Positions 25,596-38,541 of a stretch of DNA of 64,000 nt are shown here, piece after piece. The position numbers and the translations under genes are program-made. Positions within the stretch are counted from its first letter, which is position 1; every line of letters starts with the position of its first letter. Origin of the DNA: Cornus controversa (Eukaryota > Streptophyta > Magnoliopsida > Cornales > Cornaceae); contig CM048845.1 in NCBI GenBank assembly GCA_026545225.1, forward strand, positions 104,280,033-104,344,032. The letters run 5' to 3'. The notes under the pieces are model-generated. The model saw only the letters and a list, made by a program, of their open reading frames with translations. It was not told where the DNA came from and did not search any database.

Positions 25596-25851
25596 TGTTA
25601 AATTATATATATTTTCCTAAATCGTATATGTTTCTTACACTTTCTCCTAAACCATCTACAACTAGGATTTCTTATCTCCTACCTTCTCCTAAACTATTTA
25701 GGATTATGATTTCTTGTCTCCTAAGTTTACTTACACTCCAAGATTATATGCCTATAAATAGGCATTTATATATTGTTCATAATAAGAAGAAACCATTCAA
25801 TTCAATATCAAAATCAATGCAATATATATTCAATTTCTTATATTTCTAGCA
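25596..25851 (+). repeat. Copia LTR (256 bp) followed by a primer binding site
   Basis: It starts TGTTAAATTATATATA and ends TATTTCTAGCA. TGGTATCAAAGC follows at 25852, a copia-type primer site, and then an ATG-led gag-like start near 25911. A promoter-like CCTATAAATAGGC occurs at about 25750. A second, diverged copy lies at 36629-36885. Confidence 0.8.
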
Positions 25852-25965
25852 TGGTATCAAAGCTTACCAATTTCTGATAGTTTTTATTGTCAATCGCCCT
25901 CACCGTCGGAATGACACCATCAACTTCATCTCCAGCAGTCTCGGGCAATCGTCAAAATAGCTTCC

Positions 25966-26003
<38 letters not shown>

Positions 26004-26392
26004 GCAGATAATAAAAGAAAAATATGACAGTCTAGTTCAATTTCAATTCACTGGCTCCCACTAACATCTGTGTGTCAAAGTTGCTACCAGCGAGCAGCTT
26101 TCGGTCTTATCGTCGCTCCAACGAGTTCGTTCTTTTGTAACTTCTTTGTATGTATCCGTAGCCACTGTTGGTAACATCACCAGATTGCTTTCACAAGCTG
26201 TAGCATATGTGTGTCAAAGTCGTTGATTTCAACAAATTTCTTTTCTAATTTTTAAATCAGTTTGTATATGTTTTGCATCCACAGTTGGTAACATCACTAG
26301 ATTGCTTTCGTGAGTTGCATTTAAGATTGTCTCCAAACTCAATTTGATTTTATATAACTCACATTCAGTTTGCAGGGGACTATTAGATTATA
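25852..26392 (+). mobile_element. Copia internal remnant and start of a 3' LTR, cut by the Tekay insertion
   Basis: This is a short gag-like beginning, then a (TA)n tract (about 25973-26000), then a diverged copy of the 3' internal end also seen at 25380-25595 (shared blocks include CACAGTTG.TAACATCAC and TCTCCAAACTCAA). At 26376 GGGAC is followed by TATTAGATTATATA, the beginning of an LTR that is interrupted at 26393 and resumes at 36610. Fossil, mostly lost. Confidence 0.6.
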
Positions 26393-29349
26393 TATAGAGA
26401 CTGGAAGCAAATTTGACCAATTTTTTAATTTTTCATCATTTTTGCCATAAATGTGTTTCAAATGATGATATGGATGTTTCAAGTGTGGGAAACATATTTG
26501 AAAAGTTGACTAAAGGGTTTTGAAATTTTTTGGAACATTTGAACGAATTTGAAAATTTTGGGTCAACGGGGTTCGAGAATCTAGATATTTTTTTAAAAAT
26601 TTTTATTTTTGGTTATAGACTAATTAGAATATTAGGAGAGACTTGGAGTTGATTTTGAGGCCACAACCGCTTTCAGATTCAAAAATGGAGGTTGGGAAGG
26701 TACGTTAAGTGACTATAGGCGTTTTGGTCATTTTATGCCAATGGGATTATAAAAATTTGGGAGACAGATTATTACAGCCACTCTCTCTCTCTCTATATCT
26801 CCCTCTTACAAGCTCCCCCTTCTCTCCAAAATTTCTCTAACCTAGGCTTAGATTTGAAAAAAGTTTTGAACACCATTGTTGTTCACCTTGACGTTCTCTA
26901 CGATCTCTATGGATTAAAAAGTTGATTCGGAGTATTTTAGTTCGGTGAAAGATTTTTGTAATCTATTTCTTCTCTCTAGATTTTGAAGGTATTCAGGTTT
27001 GATTCGGGAGATACTGAAGAAGGGAAGTGTGTTCTACGTGGCAGGGGCGTCGCTTGGAACCAAACAAATTCAAGTTTGGACAACTTTAACATTAGTAATT
27101 TTGAGGGAAAGCTTGAGACTAGAGCTATTGAGGTAAGGGGTGTGTGTTGTGTCTTTCAATACAAACTTTATTTCATCTTAATGCATAAAATATGATGTTT
27201 ACATGTAATATATGTATATTTGAGATTCTGTTATGAAGTTTATGGTTTAAATGATGATTTTTAATTTTTTTTAATAAATAGAAATGACTGAATTGTGATT
27301 TAGGATGCAAGAATTGTTTGTGTATGCCATATGTGATACATGTTTGCATATATGAGATTTAAGAGATGTTTTTATTAAGAAATGCTATATGTTGAACCCT
27401 AAGTTCAATATAAACTGATTTTTGTATATGTTGGTTATGGTTCCTTGCATGTCATGCTAGAAACGAACCTAGGACATGAAATGGGTGTTATTGCATTGAG
27501 GACTTGTGCATGTTGTGTTACAACTTGATACGGTTGGTGTGTGTGTGTGTCTGGGGGTGATATCTCAAGAATGTCTCATGGGAAAGTAGACGAGAAACAT
27601 ATCATCGGGGGTTGAAAAAGCTCAAACTTGCACAAGATAGTTGGTAACCGCACTGGTTAGTAGTCCCAAATAACCATGAACTTGAGGTATGAGGCTTCGA
27701 TGCATATCTTTTTTGCATGTGTGGGTGTGAGTATAATTCTGAGAGCAATGTGATTTTGTGTTGAGTTTACGTTCGATTTGGTTATTGTGATTTTTGTCAA
27801 TTTATTACATGTACGATGATAATGTGAAATGATTTATATGTCATTTGAGCATTTATAAATTGTCATGCATTATGATGCGTATGTCACATGAAGAATAAAA
27901 ATTGTGCATTGTTGCATGTTTGAGTTGAATTTGTGTGGTTGTCAAGCATTTTGATGTTTATGCCTTATTAGGTGAAAGTTTCAACTTTTGGACTAGAATG
28001 CTAGGAAGCATGACACGTAACTTGTCTACGCATATGTGTGTGTTATGTATTATCATAAAATATGGGACTTGAACATATGATCTTGAGTCCATTGAAATTG
28101 CTCATCCCCCTACACTAACATTCTCAAGTTATGGCAATGAGGTGGGTGATGGTGAGCAACCATGAGTTAGATATAGAGTTAGAAGATTTCTTTTGTTCAT
28201 GTTGTGTGTATGCAAATGTGGACTAGGTGCATTAGGACATGTGGAATGAAGATTACATTACCTTTTTGACATATCGTATATAAGCACCTATGCTTTGAAT
28301 TGTGGTTTTGGACTTGAATGTATATATAAACCAAACATGTTTACGTTTAAATGGTGTTTTTATGATTTGGTCATGATTATTACATGCTATGATGGTTGTT
28401 GGATGAGTTTTCATATACTTGAACGTGTGGGTTAGAGAATTGGTGAAATGAGGATTAGGAATGGACAAATGTGTTGAGTTGTGTATTTTTCCTCAAAATG
28501 TGTATTTTGGACAAATTCAAGTCTATGAAATGTTGTGTATGATTTTGTTCAGGATTTGAATCCGACTTATATTGACGTATAATGATATTTTTATCATTTT
28601 TACATATTATGGAGGATGTTAGATGATTTTTAGACTTCTTAGAGAGGTCTAGAGTCTAAAAGTTAAGGATTTGGACTTCTGGATAGTAGATTTTCGATAC
28701 TGCTTCGATACGAGTTCGATTGATCTTAATCGAAATTACTATTCACTATAAAGTCATAAATCTGTCCAAACTTTAATCGGGAGTAACTTATTCATTTTAA
28801 ATCAAAATTGAGTGTGGTTTTTTGTCAAATCAATAATTTTTGAATCCTCTATCCAATGGTATAGGTTTAAACTTCAAGTTCCAAATGTACAAGAAGTTGA
28901 GTTCTGGAATTGAGTAATTTATATCTGTGGCAGGTTTGCAACACTTGAAGAATGTTTACAGTGTATGTTTTTGAATTATATATATGAAATGCATGGGTTT
29001 AGTATTGTAAATTAAAAATGTAAGGATTTTGAGTAAGCTTAGTGATGACTTATGGGATAAAGTGAACATGTCACCTCCGCTTCCTATATCGTTACGGGTA
29101 TAGGAATTCGAGGCGTGACAAAAATGGTATCAGGGCATTTGGATGATGACATGTGGTACGGAATGAATGATTCACCTCCACTTCATATACTGACTTGAGT
29201 ATTGGAAACCGGAGAGTGACAACATGGTATCAAAGTTGGTATTAGAATGAGAATTATGTATGAGAGTCATAAGTGGTTGACTTGGACTCACCTTCGGGAT
29301 TCAGGCCCAGTGACGGCGTCTCCGGTGTCTCAGATTTTGGGACATGACA
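26393..29349 (+). repeat. 5' LTR of the plus-strand Tekay element (~2.96 kb)
   Basis: It begins TATAGAGACTGGAAGC (TGTAGAGACTGG in the other copy) and ends GGGACATGACA. Close to its end it contains two earlier GTGACA blocks (29115-29120 and 29216-29221), each followed within a few bases by ATGGTATCA, a primer-site-like text. Confidence 0.85.
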
Positions 29350-31329
29350 GCATGGTACCAGAGCACTAGGTTGGAATACGTAGGGACTACGAGTGTAGGT
29401 TGAACCACGTTTTGATTAGAAAGGATTTGATGATTTTTGAATTACTAGAAGAGCACTAGATTTGAATACCTAGGGATGAAGGGTAATGGTCAGATCACGT
29501 GTGGATTTGAGGTGATACATTGAGTAATAGACTTAAGTCAGAGCATTAGGTTTGAAAACTTAAGGACGAAGGTTAATGATCGATTGTTTAAGAATTATGT
29601 TTGAATACCTAAGGACGAGTGGTAAAGGTTAGTTTACACGTTAGGTCAGAGTAATATGTTTAATTTTTTCTTGTCAAGGCGATGGTTAGGAAACTTTTAT
29701 GTTTTATGTTTGTCGAGTGAGTTGGCATGAGATACAAGTGTTTAGAACTGGTTAATTACTCGGCATTTGTGATTAAATTTCATTCCTTATGACTTTTTAG
29801 AAACATGACACCACATGGAGGACGTGGAACGGGGACAAGTTCTACTCCACAAGCACCAACAAATGAAATGCTAGGATTATCAGTGAAAGTGACCAATGTC
29901 AAGTTGGGGCTAAAGGTTCGAAGAGATTACTTGGTGGGGTTGAGACTCATCTTGAGAGTTATCCGAATAAGAGACAGAGAGAATCACATGTTGTATAGGG
30001 CTATGTGCCAAAGACTTGTTTCAGGTATGGTTAGTCAGGTCATTTAAGGAAGAAATTTCTACAAGAGATAAGCAATGCACACAATGTAGCAGGACCGCAA
30101 CAAGTACGATCATTTTTATCCATCCCTTTGCCTATAAAATCCCCTCAGGACAAAGTGAGATGTTTTCAATGCCATCGGAAGGGGCACTACAAATTGGAAT
30201 GCCCACAGTTATAACCTACACCTAAGGGAGATTCGAGAAAATGCTATAGGTGTGGACAGGTGGGTCATGTAATGAGAGATTGCCCACAGAAGAAGGGTAG
30301 TACTTATAATGTTGCGAGGTCACAACAACATTATTCTCAGACTTCTATGGTACAGTCAAGTTTTGGGGTTCCACATCTACCCCAGCTTGTACCGTTAGTC
30401 TAGAGTTCACAACCAGTGATGGGAGCAACTCCTAGTACTCTTACTCAACCGTCTAACTATTAGGAAAGTGGTCAGCTAGGACAGGGGACATAGAGTCGTG
30501 TGTGTGTGGTCACTCCAGTTGAGACTTCAGCAAGTCCATCTATGGTTTGAGGTATTGTAAAACCTCAATTTTTTTCTACATATTAAATATGATTTCAGCA
30601 TGATTATTTGCTTGAGTGTGTATCTTATGAGTTACGGGATTTCTCTGAGTTTTGAGTTTGGTTGTGGGACCAGGACGAGTTGGATGACTCATAAATTTTT
30701 TATGAATTTCGTGATTTTCATATAAGTGTGTATATGAATTGTTGAGGGTATAAATGATATGTTGAGAGAAAAGAATGTTAGCGTGAAATTTGTCCAAAGT
30801 TACATATCATTTGTTTATGCATCTACTTTGGGATTAGAGGTGTTGACCTTAGATAAAGCTTTATGTATAGATACACCAGTTGGGGGTAAGGTGACCCTAG
30901 ACATGGGTTGTCGAGCATGTGAGATAGAAATTTTCAAATCATAGGTTGGTGTTTGATTTTGTTTTTCTCGATGTGATGACTTGATGTCCTTCGTGGAATG
31001 GACTATGAGCCTTTGGAGCCAACATAGATTGCTACTGAAGAAGAGTATCAGTGTGTACACCCGAAAGAGATTGTTTTATTTTGAGGAAAAATGGAGTGAA
31101 ATTCATTCTTCGTCACTTTATGAATTATAGGATCGAAACGATTATGTATTTTTCCTAGCTAGCCTTGTGACCGAAGAAGAATAGGAAAACTTAAAAAAAT
31201 TTCCCGAAGTGGGTTATGATTTTGCGGATGATTGGGATGATGTATAATGATTCTAGGTTGTTAGAATAAGTTTTGAGCACAAATTGGACAAATTGTGAAA
31301 TTGTAGAAAATTCTACTGAAGGCCATTTC

Positions 31330-31575
31330 AATCATACGAAATACTTATTTTGCACGATATAAATACTTCAATTGTGCGAAAGCACAATTTCGATTGCGCG
31401 AAATTCTCGATTGTGCGAAAATGCACTTTAGATCATATAGGAAATTGCAGGCTTTTTGAGTGGAAAAAGTCCCGAGAGTTGGGATTTTATTTCGCAAGTA
31501 CTTCGCTTGATCGAAATCTTGATCATGCGAAATTGAATTTTTGATTGGGCGAAATGCACATTTTGATTATGCGAA
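31330..31575 (+). repeat. Cluster of ATTGTGCGAAA-type short motifs in both orientations
   Basis: Within the Tekay internal region, variants of ATTGTGCGAAA occur about eight times in 250 bp (for example near 31371, 31398, 31411, 31519, 31540 and 31565), together with reverse forms such as TTTCGCAAG and GCACAATTTCG. The spacing is irregular. Related TTTCGCACAATCAAA text occurs in the LTR of the minus-strand element near 52240. Confidence 0.6.
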
Positions 31576-32691
31576 AATGGTGACCAGCATCTAGTGTTAT
31601 GCAAGTGTGGTCATGTGTGGAGCCTTAGTTAGGGTTTGGTGTTGGGTCCTACGTATGCATTCAATTACGTTTCAACATCGATTTAGAGGTTGAGGCAATT
31701 GAGTCAGGGCTCGGGATCTTAAAGGAGCTAAGTGTTTTTCTAAGTGTGAGACCATAATGGATTGGGAATGTCGGAAGGTTGTGTTTGAAATTCGAAGCTT
31801 CTTGGGGTTAGCTGAATTATCGGAGGTTTGTGGAGGACTTCTCATGGTTAGCGACACCTATGACAAGACTTACTTGTAAAAGACTCAAGTTTGTATGGAA
31901 TAAAGCTTGTGAGCTTGCTTTCCAAAAATTGAAGAAGAAATTAACTACCGCTCTAGTCTTAGTGATTCCTAGGTTGGATTATAAGATATATTATGATACT
32001 TCATGTGACGGGCTAAGTTACATATTAATACAAATGGAGCGAGAGTTGTTGCGTATGGATCACTGCAGTCAAAGACTCACAAGCAAAAATATTCAACTTA
32101 TGATTTGGAAATTGTGGTGGTTATCTTTGCTTTGAAGAGATGAAGGACATAACAGAATTGGGCTTGTACTTTAGAGAGAATGGGGAATCGACTACTTTAT
32201 TTAGTCTTATTACCCAACCAATTTTAGTTAGCAGGGCAATTGAACCGCAAATACAGGATGAGAAAATTAAGGTTATTCACTCTTGGATTTTGAGTGGTGA
32301 GGTGGTGAGAAATTGGATCCTTTGAAATTTTAAAATGCATTGGTGAGTTTGTTTATTAATTAGTGTTACCACCACAGTTAGAGGAGGATTCACAATGTTG
32401 TTCATGCTTCCATGTTAAGGGAAAATGAACCGGATCCGTCATACGTGTTGAGTTGGACGGATATTGAAGTTAGAAAAGATGTATCGTATAAGGAGTGATA
32501 GGTGGAAATTCTTGACACTAGGTATCAAGTGTTGAAAGGCAACACCATTCCTTTGGTCAAGGTCTTGTGGAGACACCATGGATTAGAAAAGGCTGTTGGG
32601 AATGGGAATAGAGTTCACTCCAAGTACCTGAACTTGTTTGTTTCACAAGTTATGTCCGATTTGGGGATGAAATCTCCTAAGGTGGAGAAAT

Positions 32692-34963
32692 TGTAGAGAC
32701 TGGAATCAAATTTGATCGATTTTCTGATTTTTCATCATTTTCACCATAAATGCATTTACAATGATGATATAGATGTTTCAAGTATGAAAAACATGTTTGG
32801 AAAGTTTATTAAAGATTTTTGGAAGTTTTCGGAACATTTGGACGAAGTTAAAAATTTTGGGTCAACAGGGCCTGGGAAACGGGTCGGGTGGGCTAGAAAA
32901 TTCAGATATTTTTTAAATTTTTTTTAATTTTTTGTTATACACCAATTAGAATATTAGGAGAGACGTGGAATTAATTTCAAGGCCACATCCGCTTTTGGAT
33001 TCAAAAATGGAGGTCGGAAAGATACGTTAAGTGACTAGGGGTGTTTTGGTCATTTTAAGCCCGTGGGCTTATAAAAAATCTGAGAGACAGATTATTATAG
33101 CTACTTTCTCTCTCTATATCTTACAAGCTCTCCATTCTCTCTAGAATTTCTCTAACTTAGGCTTGGATTTGGAAAAAGTTTTGAACACCATTGTTGTTCA
33201 CCTTGACGTTCACTACGATCTCTATGGATTGAAAAGTTGATTCAGAGTATTTTGATCTGGTGAAAGATTTTTGTGATTTATTTCTTCTTTCTAGATTTTG
33301 AGGGTCTTCAGTTTTGATTCGGGAGATACCGAAGAAGGGAAGTGTGTTCTACGTGGCAGGGGCGTTGATTCGAGTGTGAGTGTGACTCAAAAAGTATATC
33401 AATTAAAAATTACCACACTTCGCAATAGAATGAATTCCTTGCAGAATAGGGCTATCAAAAAGAAGGGGTGTCGAACCTCAGGGACTGTGGTCTGACTGAG
33501 TTGGATATATGGAATTAATTCTAATTAAATTTAAAAGAAATAAATTCTGATTTTTAATTCTAAATTAACTAATGAAGCAATTGAACAAAAGCAAAAAAAA
33601 CTAAGGAGTGTAGAGAATATAAGATAAGTCTAGGGTAATTGATTTCACCACTAACTTCACAATCAATGGTCAATTGAACTAACTATGGGGCATCATAACA
33701 TGCATAAGTGGTGTCGATGACTACAAGCTCACCTTCATCCGTCAATAAGATAACATATGATTAAGGCTAAGTCATAGACTATCTTCGATTGGCATGGGCC
33801 ATCTGCCTAACTACTCTAATCTAGGGTGCAGTGTGGTTCATCTTCTCTAGGCATAATCCATCAAAGCTTTTAATGATATATTCAGTGAAAACTATTGTGT
33901 AATAATCACTCTCATGATCACAGAAAATAAGAGGGACGAGTTCAATAACAACAATCAAGTATCTAAGACAAGATAAGAAATCATTGAAACTGAATTTATA
34001 AGACTTTTATTGCTCAATTCAATAATAAGAATCCTCTAAATTACACAATCTATGAATGAATATAAAAATCCCCAATAATTAGAACAATCAAACCAGTGAT
34101 GTTTAGTTAGGGCTCCATCAGAACCCTGGTGGCTGAACTAGCCGCTCATGATACTCCTTGTTCTCCAATGATTCTCCACTCCAAGAGCTCTTCAAAGCTG
34201 CTTCCAAAGCCTCCTCAATACAGCCCTAATTTGTCACTTTAAATAGCCAAGAGAATACATCAAATTCCTAATCCAATTAGGAATTAATTAGGTTTTCCCG
34301 TAGCACTAATCAGGTGGGTTTTTCCTGCTGACTTCGGCCCAACTTTTGACCCACTAGAAGTCCGATTTACGGAATTTTCGTGAAATACAAAAGTGTGCAG
34401 AATCAAATTTCGTTCAACCTTTTGCGAGAATTAAGTTGATTTGAGGCTTGAAAATAAGACTTCTGGTCCATTTTTCAAAATGAGATTAAGACTGTATTAA
34501 ACGCAGATTTGGGCTTCAGGCCCGAAACCTTCTTAAGCAGCTGTAATTCTCTTGGACCTCTTCCTTGGGCTGATTTGAGTTGAAATATATATTTGAATGG
34601 ATCCCTTTGATGTAGACTTCATCTAACCATCTTGCATGTCATCTTTAAAAGCCCAAAATCACGGTTTTAACTGAAATAATCATTAAGGCCCTGAAAATAC
34701 AGAAAACACTAAAACGAAGTAAAATCACAAAATAATCTATCACTAAGAGAATAAAATATATAAGTTAAGAGGATAGAATGCGTAACATTCAACGCCGATC
34801 AGGCGTCGCTTGGAACGGAACAAAGTCAAGTTTGGACAACTTTGACATTGGTGATTTTGAGGGATAACTTGAGACTATAGCTATTAAGGTAGGGTGTGTG
34901 TGTTGTGTCTTTCAATACAAGCTTTATTTTATCTTAATGCATAAAATATGATGTTTACTAATG

Positions 34964-35009
<46 letters not shown>

Positions 35010-36604
35010 GATTTTGTTATGAAGTTTATAGTTTATGAATAGAAATGATTGAATTGTGATTTAGGATGCACGAGTTGTTTGTGTATACCATATGTGATAC
35101 ATGTTTGCATATATGAGGTTTAGGAGATGTTTTTATTGATAAATACTATATGTTGAACCTTAAGTTCAATATAAACTGATTTTTATATATGTTGGTTATG
35201 GTTCCTTACATGCCATGCTAGAGACGAACCTAGGACATGAAATAGATGCTATTGCATCGAAGACTTGTGCATGTTGTGTTACAACTTGATACGGTTGGTG
35301 TGTGTGGGGGGGGGTGATATCTCAAGAATGTCTCATGGAAAAGTAGACGGTGAACATATCTTCGGGGGTTGAAAATTTCAAACTTGCACAAGATGGTTGG
35401 TAACCGCAGGGGCTAGTAGTCCCAAATAACCATGAATCTGAGATATGAGGCTTCGACACATATCTTGTTTGTGTGTGTGGGTGTGAGTACAATTTCGAGA
35501 GTAATGTGATTTTGTATTGAGTTTACATTCGATTTGGTTATTGTGATTTTTGTTAATTTATTACATGTACGATGATAATGTGAAATGATTTATGTGTCAA
35601 TTGAGCATTTATGAATTGTCATGCATTGTGATGCATATGTCACGAAGGATAGAAATTGTACATTGTTGCATGTTTGAGTTGAATTTGTATGGTTGTCAAA
35701 CGTTTTGATGTCTATGCTTTGTTACATGAAAGTTTTGACTTTTGGACTAGAATGCTAGGAAGCATGACATATAGCTTGTCTATGCATATGTGTGTGTTAT
35801 GTATTATCATGAAATGTGGGACTTGTATGGATTACACAACATATGATCTTGAGTCTATTGAAATTGCTCACCCCCTACACTAACATTCTCAAGTTATGGC
35901 AATGAGGTGGTTGATGGTGAGCAACCGTGAGTTGGATATAAAGTTAGAAGATTTCTTTTGTTCATGTTGTGTGTATGCAAATGTGGACTAGGTGCATTAG
36001 GACATGTGTAATGAGGATTACATTACCTTTTTGAGATATCGTATATCAGCACCTATGCTTTGAATTGTGGTTTTGGACTTGAATGTATGTATAAACCAAA
36101 CATATTTATGTTTAAATGGTGTTTTTATGATTTGGTTTTGACGTATACATGCTATGGTGGTTGTTGGATGAGTTTTCATATACTTGAAACGCGTGGGTTG
36201 GAGAATTAATGAAATAAGGATTAGGAATGGACAAATACATTGAAATGCATGGGTTTAGCATTGTGAATTACAAATGTATGGGTTTTGAGTAAGCTTAGTG
36301 ATGACTTGTGGGATGAAGTGAACAGTTCACCCCCGCTTCCTATATCGTTACGGGTATGGGAATTCGGGCGTGACATAAATGGTATCAGGACATCTGGATG
36401 ATGACATGTGGTACAGAATGAACGGTACACCTCCACTTCCTATACCGACTTGGGTATTAGAAGCCGGAGCGTGACAACATGGTATCAAAGATAGTATCAG
36501 AATGAGAATTATGTATGAGAGCCATGAGTGGTTGACTTGGACTCACCTTTAGGATTCGGGTCCCGTGACAGAGTCTTTGATGTCTCGAATTTCGGGACGT
36601 GACA
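32692..36604 (+). repeat. 3' LTR of the plus-strand Tekay element, itself interrupted
   Basis: It begins TGTAGAGACTGGAATC after a purine-rich GGTGGAGAAAT and ends CGGGACGTGACA. It aligns with the 5' LTR along most of its length but carries a 1436-bp insertion at 33366-34801 and an expanded TA tract near 34966-35006. Confidence 0.85.
33366..34801. mobile_element. 1436-bp TG...CA insertion with 5-bp target duplication, solo-LTR-like
   Basis: The Tekay LTR copy at 27050 reads straight through GGGGCGTCGCTTGG. In this copy the text is split after GGCGT (33361-33365) and resumes with GGCGT (34802-34806). The inserted DNA starts TGATTCGAGTGTG and ends CGCCGATCA, with no protein-coding remnant. TG...CA ends, a 5-bp duplication, a length of 1.4 kb and no internal genes fit a solo LTR, possibly of a gypsy family with long LTRs. 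Which family it belongs to I cannot tell. Confidence 0.75.
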
Positions 36605-36609
36605 TTATA

Positions 36610-36885
36610 TATTTTCTATTATATCTGTTGTTAGATTATATATATATATATATTCCTAAACTATATAGGTTTCTTACACATTCTCCTAAAATATTTAGGA
36701 TTATGATTTCTTGTTTTATATATTCTCTTAAATCATCTAAGACTAGAATTTCTTGTCTCCTAAGTTTACTTAGTCTCCAAAATTATGTGCCTATAAATAA
36801 GCCTTTATATATTGTTCATAATAAGAAGAGACAATTCAATATATTAATTCACTAAAATACAATTCTATTTCCTATATTTCTAATA
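36610..36885 (+). repeat. Remainder of the interrupted copia 3' LTR
   Basis: TGTTAGATTATATATA at about 36629 opens text that matches the LTR at 25596-25851 (shared: GGTTTCTTACAC, TTTAGGATTATGATTTCTTG, CCTATAAATA.GC, ATATTGTTCATAATAAGAAG) to TATTTCTAATAG. It directly follows the target duplication of the Tekay element, so this LTR was the insertion target. Confidence 0.75.
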
Positions 36886-37085
36886 GTGACAAATAAGCAA
36901 ACCATGCACGTACCTCTCTTGATTTTATTGACAACACTCGTGTGGTTTAATGGATATATTTCAATCTCAGTAATGGCGAGGAATGCTAAGAAGAGTCAGA
37001 GCGACTTCTGATTGGTTAAAGAATCAATCATAATTTGTATAATTAAACCTATTAATTAGATGTTTCCTACTTTTATGGAAAACTA

Positions 37086-37129
<44 letters not shown>

Positions 37130-38493
37130 TACCCCTTTTAATATCTTCTTTATTTATATGCGTGTGTGTATAAGCAACGAAGCCTTGTGTTAATGAATTT
37201 TCTTTTTTTCCATTTCCATTTCCATTTCCATTTCTATATATATATATATATATATATAAGGCTAGTTAGTAGAGAATTAAAAATAAATACATAAATCCAT
37301 TCACACAATGTTACCCCTTTTAATATCTTCTCTAATCAATTAGCTTTATTTTTTCAATCAACTAGCCTTGTGAGAGTGATATATATAGTTCGAATGTGAA
37401 CGTGTCTCACGAAAAATACTCTGATGTCATGTGATGAAACCCACCATCTCATTCACATAAATTTCTATCAACAAGTTGGATGATAAATCATTATTCTTAT
37501 TTCAGTAGCAATAAAATTAGTTGTTTATTATTATTATTTTCCTTTTTTTGGGGTAAATAAGTAATTGTTTTTTCTATTTTACAACCACTCATGATTTTCT
37601 ACAATTATAACGTGGCAGTTTTCTTTTCCAAAGAAGTGATTCCAAGCATATGTAGTTCATATATTTGGTAGCTAGAGATGAGGTTAATTAAGAGAGGACA
37701 AGAAATGATTAACCACATAGTTCCAGAAGAGGGGTGTACTATTGATGGGTCGATCCAACCAACCCGGCTTTCCATGGGGCCGGGCGCCATTTTATTTATT
37801 TGTTTATTTTAAAGTTCAAGTTACATATTGGGCTTAAGTTAAGATATTGGGCAACTCAAACTTAACCCAAAGTTGTTAATACAATCTAATAAACCTGATC
37901 CTATCCAAATATATATATATATATTACGGAAATTAGGCAATTGTATAAATTTGTTGTATAAATTGCCCAAATTTATATGTATATTAATTCACACATAAAC
38001 TCTTCAGATGTGGATAATTATTAATGTAAGAATATGAATTAAAAGAAATTTTTTTATAATAGTTCTGATTTAGCTTAAAGGCCAACAAGAGGACACTAAT
38101 GATGGCTAGAGCCTGCCTAAAATGGATCTTTAGCTAGCATTATTTTTTTCCTGTATATGGGCATGCACTGAAGTGACCTCAAATTAGGTGGATTAAAATC
38201 TGTAATGATCTCTGATCAAATTTGCCACCCATTAAGCCCAACATTGATTTCTACAATAGCGAACTGTCATGATCAGGGTTGGAAATATCTTAACAAAACC
38301 ACCTCCATTGATATATACCTTCATGAATTTTGTACATAATAATAACAACTGTAATACAAACAACAACAACAATAATAATAATAATAATGCGTGTACTTAT
38401 ATATATTCAGCGAATGCGATCTATCAATAACAATGTCGAGCAAATTTTATCAACCAATCAACCTTACCAAGTCACTACTTTTTTTCAATCTTT

Positions 38494-38541
<48 letters not shown>

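Larger units (their letters stand above)
26393..36604 (+). mobile_element. Ty3/gypsy chromovirus, Tekay/Del type with long LTRs, inserted in a copia LTR, broken
   Basis: Long LTRs (26393-29349 and 32692-36604) flank a reduced internal region. TTATA stands on both sides (26388-26392 and 36605-36609), a clean 5-bp target duplication. A primer-site-like TGGTACCAGAGC lies at 29353. Internal remnants in order are gag with CCHC zinc knuckles (about 30150-30300; CYRCGQVGHVMRDCP), protease-region text (about 30810-30940), reverse transcriptase/RNase H pieces (about 31830-32130), integrase pieces (about 32140-32330) and the end of pol (about 32500-32690), with a purine tract before the 3' LTR. The similarity to the minus-strand element at 51867-58800 is clear. 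The element is a fossil, heavily decayed and with much of pol missing. The LTRs differ by roughly 10-15% by eye, so it is older than the copia element at 14908. Confidence 0.88.
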
